Source of the DNA: Sphingomonas sp. BK235
Lineage (GTDB): Bacteria > Pseudomonadota > Alphaproteobacteria > Sphingomonadales > Sphingomonadaceae
Length of the DNA: 64,000 nt
Direction: 5' to 3'
Assembly (NCBI RefSeq): GCF_004345855.1
Contig: NZ_SLXN01000001.1
Coordinates: 620,001 to 684,000, forward strand
Part shown: piece by piece, positions 58,013 through 64,000 of the stretch
Position numbering within the stretch: the first letter of the stretch is position 1
Layout of the letters: every line of letters begins with the position of its first letter
The notes under the pieces: model-generated
Told to the model about the DNA's origin: nothing
The model's database searches: none
Seen by the model: only the letters and a program-made list of their open reading frames with translations
Position numbers and translations under genes: made by a program

Positions 58013-58537
58013 ATGCCGCTCTACGCCTTCAAGGGACAGCAACCGCGCCTCGACGCGGGCGCCTGGGTCGCGCCCAGCGCCGACGTGATCGGCGCGGTGC
58101 GGCTCGGCCAGGATGTCGGCGTGTGGTTCGGCGCGACGATCCGCGGCGACAATACCGAGATCGTCGTCGGCCCCCGCAGCAACGTGCAGGAGGGCGCCAC
58201 GCTCCATTCCGATCCCGGCGTGCCGCTGACGATCGGCGCCGACTGCACGATCGGGCATCGCGCGATCCTGCACGGCTGCACGCTCGGCGACCGCGTGCTG
58301 ATCGGCATGGGCGCGATCGTGCTCAACAACGCGGTGATCGGCGAGGACTGCCTCGTCGGCGCGGGCGCGCTGGTGACCGAGGGCAAGAGCTTCCCGCCGC
58401 GCAGCCTGATCATCGGCAGCCCGGCGCGCGCGGTGCGCCAGCTCGACGACGCCGCCGTGGCGGCGCTGCGCGTGTCGGCGGCGCATTATGTCGAGAATGC
58501 GCAGGCCGCCGCGGCGGGCCTGACGCGGATCGACTGA
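58013..58537 (+). CDS. Gamma carbonic anhydrase family protein
   Basis: 174 aa left-handed beta-helix of hexapeptide repeats (APSADVIGAVRLGQDVGVWF, IGADCTIGHRAILHGCTLGD). Metal-binding His residues in TLHSDPG and GHRAILHGC match the YrdA/CaiE-like branch of gamma-carbonic anhydrases; the start MPLYAFKGQQPRLD is typical. Enzymatic activity of this branch is not always demonstrated. Confidence 0.92.
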   Translation: MPLYAFKGQQPRLDAGAWVAPSADVIGAVRLGQDVGVWFGATIRGDNTEIVVGPRSNVQEGATLHSDPGVPLTIGADCTIGHRAILHGCTLGDRVLIGMGAIVLNNAVIGEDCLVGAGALVTEGKSFPPRSLIIGSPARAVRQLDDAAVAALRVSAAHYVENAQAAAAGLTRID

Positions 58538-58600
58538 GGCGGGCGGGTTGACGTGGCGTCAGCCTTGCCAGCGCGCGGGCGCCTCCACATAACCCCGATC

Positions 58601-59581
58601 ATGTCGCTTCCCCCGATCCTGTCGCGCCTCCGCCTGCCCATCATCGCGTCGCCGATGTTCATCATCTCCGGTCCGGAGCTGGTGATCGCGCAGTGCAAGG
58701 CGGGGATCGTCGGCTCCTTCCCCGCGCTCAACGCGCGCCCGGAGTCGCTGCTCGACGAGTGGCTCCACCGCATCACCGAGGAGCTGGCGGCGCACAATCG
58801 CGCGCATCCCGAGCGCCCGGCCGCGCCCTTCGCGGTCAATCAGATCGTCCATCGCTCCAACGACCGGCTCGAGCGCGACCTCGCGGTATGCGCCAAATGG
58901 CAGGTGCCGATCACGATCACCTCGCTGGGCGCGCGCGAGGACCTCAACCAGGCGGTCCACGGCTGGGGCGGCATCACCCTCCACGACGTGATCGACGATC
59001 GCTACGCGCGCAAGGCGATCGAGAAGGGCGCGGACGGGCTGATCGCGGTCGCGGCGGGGGCGGGGGGCCATGCCGGGACGCTCTCGCCCTTCGCGCTGGT
59101 GCAGGAGATCCGCGCCTGGTTCGACGGGCCGCTCGCGCTGTCGGGCGCGATCGCGACCGGCGACGCGGTGCTGGCGGCGCAGGCGATGGGCGCGGACCTC
59201 GGCTATATCGGCTCGGCCTTCATCGCTACCGCAGAGGCCAATGCCGACACGCGCTACAAGCAGGGGATCGTCGAAGGCCGAGCGGCGGATATCGTCTACA
59301 CCGACCTGTTCACCGGGGTACACGGCAATTACCTGCGCGGCTCGATCACCGCCGCGGGGCTCGACCCCGACGACCTGCCGCGCGGCGACTATCGCACCAT
59401 GGACTTCGGCTCGGCGGCGGGGAACGAGGGCGGCGCCAAGGCCAAAGCGTGGCGCGACATCTGGGGCTCGGGCCAGGGGATCGGCGCGGTCGACCGGGTC
59501 GAGCCCGTGGCGGAGCGGGTCGAGCGGCTCGCGCGCGAATATGACGCGGCGCGGGCACGGCTGGGGCTGACGGCGGGCTGA
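58601..59581 (+). CDS. NAD(P)H-dependent flavin oxidoreductase (nitronate monooxygenase-like)
   Basis: 326-aa FMN-binding TIM barrel. LRLPIIASPMFIISGPELVIAQCKAGIVGSFPALNA (first strands), AGAGGHAGTLSPFALV (phosphate/FMN loop) and GADLGYIGSAFIAT are characteristic of 2-nitropropane dioxygenase-like enzymes. Start MSLPPILSRLRLP chosen. Probably oxidises alkyl nitronates or acts as an NADH:quinone reductase; not decidable from sequence. Confidence 0.9.
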   Translation: MSLPPILSRLRLPIIASPMFIISGPELVIAQCKAGIVGSFPALNARPESLLDEWLHRITEELAAHNRAHPERPAAPFAVNQIVHRSNDRLERDLAVCAKWQVPITITSLGAREDLNQAVHGWGGITLHDVIDDRYARKAIEKGADGLIAVAAGAGGHAGTLSPFALVQEIRAWFDGPLALSGAIATGDAVLAAQAMGADLGYIGSAFIATAEANADTRYKQGIVEGRAADIVYTDLFTGVHGNYLRGSITAAGLDPDDLPRGDYRTMDFGSAAGNEGGAKAKAWRDIWGSGQGIGAVDRVEPVAERVERLAREYDAARARLGLTAG

Positions 59582-59640
59582 GCCGCAACGTCGCGCCAGC
59601 GGCGAGCGTTACGCAGCGGCTCGTCCACCCCGCCGTCTGC

Positions 59641-60543
59641 TCAGCCCGCTGCCTTGAGCACCTCACCGAGCAGCTGGAAATCGCGCTCGCGCGGCGAGGC
59701 GCGGCGCCATACCAGCGCCAGCGTGCGCACCGGATGCGCCGCGTCGAGCGGCCGCGCGGCGACATTGGTATGCTCGAGAATGCCCGCGTCGAGCGCGATC
59801 TTGGGCAGCATCGTCACCCCCAGCCCGTTATCGACCATCTGCACCATCGTGTGGAGCGAGGTGCCCAGCATCGTCGCCTCGGCGCGCAGCTCGGCGCGGT
59901 TGCACGCCGCCAGCGCATGGTCCTTGAGGCAGTGGCCGTCCTCGAGCAGCAGCAGCCGGGTCTCGTCGATCTCGGCCGGGCTCACCGCCGCGGGGGTGGC
60001 GGGCATCTCGCCCTCGGGGAAGGCGAGGAACAAATGATCGTCGAACAGTGGCAGCGTCGTCACCTCGCCGCAGGCATAGGGCAGCGCGAGCAGCACGCAG
60101 TCGGTCCGGCCGTTGTGAAGCGCCTCGCACGCCGGGCCGCTCGGCTCCTCGCGCAGGAACAGCTTGAGGTCGGGATAGTCGCGTCGCAGCCGCGGCAATA
60201 CCCGCGGCAGCAGGAAGGGCGCGATCGTCGGGATCACGCTCATCCGCATCTCGCCCGACAGCGGCCGGCCCGCCGCGCGCGCCATGTCGCCCAGCTCCTC
60301 CGCCTCGCGCAGCACGGTGCGCGCCTTGGTCGCGATCTGCTCACCCAGCGGGGTGAAGCGCACGACCCGGCGGGTGCGCTCCACCAACGTGACGCCGATC
60401 AGCGTCTCGAGCTCGCGCAGCCCTGCCGACAGCGTCGACTGGGTCACGAAGCACGCCTCGGCGGCGCGGCCGAAATGGCCGTGGTCCTTGAGCGCCACGA
60501 GATATTGCAACTGTTTCAACGTGGGTAGGTAGATGGCCGCCAT
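59641..60543 (-). CDS. oxyR: Hydrogen peroxide-responsive LysR regulator OxyR
   Basis: 300 aa. N-terminal winged helix (MAAIYLPTLKQLQYLVALKD, then HFGRAAEACFVTQSTLSAGL) and an effector domain holding the redox cysteines C205 and C214 in EDGHCLKDHALAACNRAE, the C-x8-C spacing of E. coli C199/C208. This justifies OxyR over a generic LysR label. Divergent from ahpC across a 143-bp gap with a long dyad, so it most likely controls ahpC and itself. Confidence 0.95.
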   Translation of the reverse strand: MAAIYLPTLKQLQYLVALKDHGHFGRAAEACFVTQSTLSAGLRELETLIGVTLVERTRRVVRFTPLGEQIATKARTVLREAEELGDMARAAGRPLSGEMRMSVIPTIAPFLLPRVLPRLRRDYPDLKLFLREEPSGPACEALHNGRTDCVLLALPYACGEVTTLPLFDDHLFLAFPEGEMPATPAAVSPAEIDETRLLLLEDGHCLKDHALAACNRAELRAEATMLGTSLHTMVQMVDNGLGVTMLPKIALDAGILEHTNVAARPLDAAHPVRTLALVWRRASPRERDFQLLGEVLKAAG

Positions 60544-60555
60544 TCATCGCCTCGG

Positions 60556-60590
60556 TCGATCAAGACCTTCGTAATAACCGACTTGATCGA
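60556..60590. promoter_or_regulatory. Candidate OxyR site in the oxyR-ahpC gap
   Basis: TCGATCAAG, seventeen bases, CTTGATCGA: a perfect 9-bp dyad with GATC-containing half-sites spaced as for a LysR tetramer. It lies just outside the oxyR start and about 95 bp before the ahpC ATG. LysR proteins generally bind such long dyads; the assignment to OxyR is from context. Confidence 0.65.
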
Positions 60591-60686
60591 TCACGCGAAG
60601 CCTTTTAGTGCGGCGTCGACGAGAGGCGGCCCACCGCCCGCGCGCGAGAGGATGGCTGAAGCCCATATTCCCAACAGGAGGCTTCC

Positions 60687-61232
60687 ATGCTGACCATCGG
60701 CGATCAGTTCCCCGCCATCACCGTTCCCGTCCAGCAGGGCACCAATGCGCTGCCCGCCGGCGAGACGCTCGACCTCACCACTGCCTATCCGGGCAAGTGG
60801 AAGGTGCTGTTCTACTGGCCGAAGGACTTCACCTTCGTGTGCCCGACCGAGATCGTCGGCTACAGCCAGATCAAGGGCGATTTCGAGGACCGCGACGCGG
60901 TGCTGATCGGCGCCTCGACCGACACCGCGCACGTTCACCTGGCGTGGCGCAAGTCTGACCCGGACCTCGCCGCAGCCGACTTCCCGTGGCTGGCGGACAA
61001 CGGCCGCACGCTGGCCGACGCGCTCGGCATCGTCGACAAGAACGAGCATGTCGCGTTCCGCGCCACCTTCATCGTCGATCCGGACAACGTGATCCAGGCG
61101 GTGCAGGTCAACGGCCTCAACGTCGGTCGCAACCCGGCCGAGACGCTGCGCGTGCTCGACGCGCTGCAGACCGACGAGCTGTGCCCGTGCAACTGGAACA
61201 AGGGCGACGACGTCCTCCAGGTCGCGGCCTGA
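60687..61232 (+). CDS. ahpC: Alkyl hydroperoxide reductase, peroxiredoxin AhpC
   Basis: 181 aa 2-Cys peroxiredoxin of the AhpE/AhpC-mycobacterial-like type. Peroxidatic C52 in DFTFVCPTE; C-terminal resolving cysteines C166 and C168 in DELCPCNW. This variant uses AhpD, not AhpF, as reductant, and ahpD follows. Strong ribosome-binding site AGGAGG upstream of the ATG. Confidence 0.96.
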   Translation: MLTIGDQFPAITVPVQQGTNALPAGETLDLTTAYPGKWKVLFYWPKDFTFVCPTEIVGYSQIKGDFEDRDAVLIGASTDTAHVHLAWRKSDPDLAAADFPWLADNGRTLADALGIVDKNEHVAFRATFIVDPDNVIQAVQVNGLNVGRNPAETLRVLDALQTDELCPCNWNKGDDVLQVAA

Positions 61233-61277
61233 ACGATCCGGGGGCGGGGCCGCGCGTCCCGCCTCCTTCAATGACCC

Positions 61278-61337
61278 GTCGCCCCGGCGGCGGCTGATCC
61301 CTCGCGCATCCGCGGGGACCGGTCGCGCCGGGGCGAC
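61278..61337. other. Large inverted repeat between ahpC and ahpD
   Basis: GTCGCCCCGGCG and CGCCGGGGCGAC form a 12-bp perfect stem with a 36-base loop in the 126-bp gap. No T-run. It resembles the GC hairpins in the sucA region and may tune ahpD relative to ahpC or stabilise the ahpC message. Confidence 0.55.
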
Positions 61338-61358
61338 TCACGTCCGAGAGAGAGACAC

Positions 61359-61880
61359 ATGCCACTCAAGGAATTCGCGGGCACCTTGCCCGATTTCGCC
61401 AAGGACATCCGGCTCAACGTCGGCTCCCTGCTCAACGAGACGGTGCTCAGCGACCAGCGCAAATACGGCCTGCTACTCGCCTGCGCGCACGGTTCGGGGC
61501 ACAAGCCGCTGGTCGAGGCGACCGAGGCCGAGGTGGCCGACAAGCTCTCGCCCGAGGCGGCCAATGCGGCGCGCGCCGCGGCGGCGGTGATGGCGATGAA
61601 CAACGTCTATTATCGCTTCACCCACCTCGCCGGGAACGACGAGTATCAGCGCATGCCCGCCAAGCTGCGCATGAACGTGATCGCCGCGCCGGGGATCGAC
61701 AAGGTCGACTTCGAGCTGTTCAGCCTCGCGGTCAGCGCGATGAACGGCTGCGGCATGTGCATCGACAGCCACGAGCAGGTGCTCAAGAAGGCGGGCGTCA
61801 CCGCCGAGGTGATCCAGTCGTCGGTGCGCGTCGCCTCGGTGATGAAGGCGGTCGCCACGGTCCACGCGGTCAGCGCCTGA
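61359..61880 (+). CDS. ahpD: Alkylhydroperoxidase AhpD
   Basis: 173 aa, all-helical. CxxC active site C131-G-M-C134 followed by His138 (CIDSHEQ), as in Mycobacterium AhpD, which reduces AhpC with lipoamide-linked electrons. The dihydrolipoyl dehydrogenase and E2 proteins of that pathway are encoded earlier in this window (lpdA, odhB), so the electron route lpdA-E2-AhpD-AhpC is plausible. Confidence 0.95.
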   Translation: MPLKEFAGTLPDFAKDIRLNVGSLLNETVLSDQRKYGLLLACAHGSGHKPLVEATEAEVADKLSPEAANAARAAAAVMAMNNVYYRFTHLAGNDEYQRMPAKLRMNVIAAPGIDKVDFELFSLAVSAMNGCGMCIDSHEQVLKKAGVTAEVIQSSVRVASVMKAVATVHAVSA

Positions 61881-61886
61881 GTCGAC

Positions 61887-61913
61887 GCCCCGGCGCGAGG
61901 GACGCGCCGGGGC
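61887..61913. terminator. Hairpin after ahpD, toward the convergent TauE-like gene
   Basis: GCCCCGGCGCG-AGGGA-CGCGCCGGGGC, an 11-bp perfect stem starting six bases after the ahpD stop and eight bases short of the convergent gene end. No T-run, but the position suits a bidirectional terminator. Confidence 0.6.
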
Positions 61914-61920
61914 CGCACCG

Positions 61921-62691
61921 TCACATCAATACCGCGCGCACGAAGCCATAGGTGCTGGTGATCGTCAGCACGGTGCCGACCAGCACCAGCATCACCTTCA
62001 TCGGGATGCGCTTGGCGAACAGCGCCCCGAGCGGCGCGGCGGCGACTCCCCCGATCAGCAGGCCGACCGTGGCGGTAGCGAAGTCCTTCACGCCGAGATG
62101 GTAGATGAAGGTCGCCGAGACGATCGAGGTGAGGAAGAACTCCACCGCGCTGACCGTGCCGACCACCTTGCGCGGCTCGACGCCCTGGACGAGCAGGTTG
62201 GAGGTGACGATCGGCCCCCAGCCGCCGCCGCCCGCGGCGTCCATGAAGCCGCCGATCAGCCCGAGCGGCTCGACCACCTTGGGCTTGCTCACCTTGGGCG
62301 GGAACATCAGCCCGCGGATCAGCAGATACACGCCCACCGCGATCAGATAGCCGAGCACGAACGGCTTCACGGTATTGCCGTCGAGATTGGTGAGCAGATA
62401 GGCGCCCGTCACCCCGCCGATCACGCCCGGTATCAGCAGCCGCAGGAACAGCCGCCGGTCGATATTGCCGTGGAGCGCGTGGCTGATCCCCGAGACCGCG
62501 GTGGTGAAGGCCTCGACGATATGGACGTTGGCCGAGGCGCGCGCCGGCGCCACCCCCATCACCGCCACCAGCAGCGTGTTGCAGATCACCCCGAAGGCCA
62601 TGCCGAGCGCGCCGTCGACGAGCTGGGCACCGAACCCGACCGCGACGAAAGGAAGAAGTGCCGCGACATCGAGCTGAGAGAGTGCCTGCAT
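61921..62691 (-). CDS. TSUP family permease (TauE/SafE-like)
   Basis: 256 aa, about eight membrane helices in two halves, each opening with the TauE-like glycine motif (FGAQLVDGALGMAFGVI and IGGFMDAAGGGGWGPIVTS). Family members carry sulfite, sulfoacetate or related sulfur compounds. Divergent from serine acetyltransferase, so a sulfur role is a reasonable guess. Confidence 0.9.
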   Translation of the reverse strand: MQALSQLDVAALLPFVAVGFGAQLVDGALGMAFGVICNTLLVAVMGVAPARASANVHIVEAFTTAVSGISHALHGNIDRRLFLRLLIPGVIGGVTGAYLLTNLDGNTVKPFVLGYLIAVGVYLLIRGLMFPPKVSKPKVVEPLGLIGGFMDAAGGGGWGPIVTSNLLVQGVEPRKVVGTVSAVEFFLTSIVSATFIYHLGVKDFATATVGLLIGGVAAAPLGALFAKRIPMKVMLVLVGTVLTITSTYGFVRAVLM

Positions 62692-62888
62692 GTATCTTCC
62701 TGATCCGGCCGCGCGGCGGCGATGCTAGGCGCTTGGGCGAAAGTCGACAACGCGGGTAGGAAATTCGAGTTTCGCGCGGCCAAGCGCTGCTTATGGAAAC
62801 CGTGGCGCGACCGTCCTATCTGTGCTGGTCTGACAACGTCCGACTGCCGGCGCGCGCCGGCGTTCAGGGGAGCCGGCGGGACCAAGGA

Positions 62889-63578
62889 ATGGCGCGACTG
62901 ACCGTTTATCTCGACTCGATCCGTGCGCGCGATCCCGCCCCGCACTCGCGGCTCGAGATATTGACCTATCCCGGTGTCTGGGCGCTCGGCTTCCACCGCG
63001 TCGCGCATCGATTGTACCGCGCGCGGCTGTTCCTGGCGGCGCGGATCGTCAATCACGTCGCGCGGCTGCTCACCGCGATCGACATCCACCCGGGCGCAAG
63101 GATCGGGCGTAACTTCTTCATCGACCACGGTTTCGTCGTGATCGGCGAGACCGCGGAGATCGGCGACGACGTCACCATCTATCAATGCGTCACGCTCGGC
63201 GGCACCAGCCCCGACAATGGCGTCGCGGGCAAGCGCCACCCGACGATCGCGGACGGCGCGATCATCGGCTCGGGCGCGCAGGTGCTCGGCCCGATCCTGG
63301 TGGGGCCGCGCGCACGCGTCGGCGCCAATGCGGTGGTGACGCGCGACGTCCCCGCGGGCGCGGTGATGGTCGGCATCCCGGCGCGCCCGACGATGGTGGA
63401 AGGCGGCGCCGCCCCCGAGCCGCGCTTCGTGCCTTATGGCACGCCGTGCAGCGACCTGTTCGATCCGGCGACGCAGAAGGTCGAGATCCTGCGCTGCGAG
63501 TTGGAGGCGATGAAGAAGCGGCTCGACGCACTGGTCGCCGAGCAGGCGGCCGAGCGGACGGAGCGCGATCGCGCCTGA
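62889..63578 (+). CDS. cysE: Serine O-acetyltransferase
   Basis: 229 aa from ATG 62889 (an upstream in-frame ATG at 62793 is possible). First step of cysteine synthesis. N-terminal helices MARLTVYLDSIRARDPAPHS, then the hexapeptide left-handed helix: DIHPGARIGRNFFIDHGFVV with catalytic His, GETAEIGDDVTIYQCVTLGG, GKRHPTIADGAIIGSGAQVL, and a charged C-terminal helix. The short N-terminus marks the EpsC-like class. Coupled to the DUF2794 gene by TGATG. Confidence 0.92.
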   Translation: MARLTVYLDSIRARDPAPHSRLEILTYPGVWALGFHRVAHRLYRARLFLAARIVNHVARLLTAIDIHPGARIGRNFFIDHGFVVIGETAEIGDDVTIYQCVTLGGTSPDNGVAGKRHPTIADGAIIGSGAQVLGPILVGPRARVGANAVVTRDVPAGAVMVGIPARPTMVEGGAAPEPRFVPYGTPCSDLFDPATQKVEILRCELEAMKKRLDALVAEQAAERTERDRA

Positions 63579-63919
63579 TGGGCATCGTGACGCCTTTTCC
63601 CGGCGCGGCCCGGCCCGACCAGGTCGGGTTCGACCGCGCCGAACTCAACCGCATCCTCGACCTGTACGGCCGCATGGTCGCGGCGGGCCATTGGCGCGAT
63701 TATGCGATCGACCTCGGCCGCGATGCCGCGGTGTTCAGCGCCTTCCGCCGCACCGCCGAGCGGCCCGAGTTCCGCATCGAGAAGCGGCCAGCGCTGCGCC
63801 ATCGCCAAGGCATGTGGGCGCTGGTGGGGGAGGCGGGGCAAGTCATCCGGCGCGGGCAGGAACTCGGGCCGGTGCTCGCCCCGGTCGAGCGGCGGTTGAT
63901 GAAGCTGGTCGAGGAATAA
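63578..63919 (+). CDS. DUF2794 domain protein
   Basis: 113 aa: VGFDRAELNRILDLYGRMVAAGHWRDYAID, FSAFRRTAERPEFRIEKRPA, QGMWALVGEAGQVIRRGQEL. Conserved alphaproteobacterial family of unknown function, usually next to cysE as here. ATG overlaps the cysE stop. Confidence 0.9.
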   Translation: MGIVTPFPGAARPDQVGFDRAELNRILDLYGRMVAAGHWRDYAIDLGRDAAVFSAFRRTAERPEFRIEKRPALRHRQGMWALVGEAGQVIRRGQELGPVLAPVERRLMKLVEE

Positions 63920-64000
63920 GGTCACCGCGCGGCCCGGCGCCAACTGTGCGTGGGCGGCGGCATCGGCGACCGTCGCGCCGCGCTTCCGCCCTGGGATGCG
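63920..64000. other. Right edge of the window, unassigned
   Basis: The last 81 bases contain no complete gene. A minus-strand frame entering from the right edge stops at about 63922 and could be the end of a convergent gene, but too little is visible to call. Confidence 0.2.

Noticed and set aside
62702..62888. Riboswitch upstream of cysE
   Set aside because: No recognisable SAM or other riboswitch core; only a GC-rich leader.

Overview
The window is high-GC, densely coded chromosomal DNA from an alphaproteobacterium, most likely a Sphingomonas-like member of the Sphingomonadales. This rests on several features: DUF1465, DUF2794 and paired YdcH proteins; a ~1540-residue NAD-type glutamate dehydrogenase; a CobS/CobT cobaltochelatase; many GTG/TTG starts with ATGA or TGATG overlaps; and the GTCATCCCGG...CCGGGAT intergenic palindromes. 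It is ordinary chromosome, with no phage, plasmid or integrase block. No 16S/23S rRNA and no CRISPR array were seen.

Layout. 1-3201: end of a MacA adaptor plus a split MacB-type ABC exporter. 3419-11524 (minus): a PaoABC-like molybdenum hydroxylase locus (2Fe-2S subunit, FAD/4Fe-4S subunit, two tandem large subunits) with its cofactor genes xdhC and mocA. 11577-12886: periplasmic GDPD and a small lipoprotein. 13359-15281: small genes, a Mop/TOBE protein and lpdA. 15385-24552 (minus): TCA-cycle block odhB, sucA, sucD, a GIY-YIG nuclease unit, mdh, zapE, sdhB. 24684-28037 (minus): VOC, DUF1428 and GST proteins; 28100-28795: a divergent HxlR regulator. 28854-32627: cobS and cobT interrupted by an mntA-hepT pair. 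32688-35805: TonB-dependent siderophore receptor and PiuC-like dioxygenase. 36153-40781: giant glutamate dehydrogenase. 41316-48831: PAS protein, tRNA-Thr(CGT), lipoprotein, DUF2490, antiporter, dcd, S9 peptidase. 49247-57395: Dabb protein, thiolase, prepilin peptidase, YdcH/DUF1465, TonB-like protein, moaE/moaD, pgsA, MFS transporter. 57737-63919: small membrane protein, gamma-carbonic anhydrase, nitronate monooxygenase-like protein, oxyR/ahpC/ahpD, TauE-like permease, cysE, DUF2794.

The most unusual feature is a set of dispersed palindromic elements in three families, here called A, B and C. A unit is two short hairpins facing each other across a spacer. A and B units span about 75-100 bp, and their arm stems vary in a compensatory way. 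A 98-aa GIY-YIG nuclease gene between sucD and mdh is enclosed by a perfect 29-bp inverted repeat whose arms are family C arms, so it looks like the gene-bearing version of the otherwise gene-less family C elements. A family B element lies in frame inside the hepT coding sequence. Together these suggest a mobile palindrome system, possibly nuclease-linked, analogous in design to REP/RAYT but with a different enzyme. That link is inference.

Molybdenum enzyme supply is a recurring theme (mocA, xdhC, Mop protein, moaD/moaE). So are iron and peroxide control (siderophore receptor with a Fur-like dyad; oxyR-ahpCD with a long dyad).
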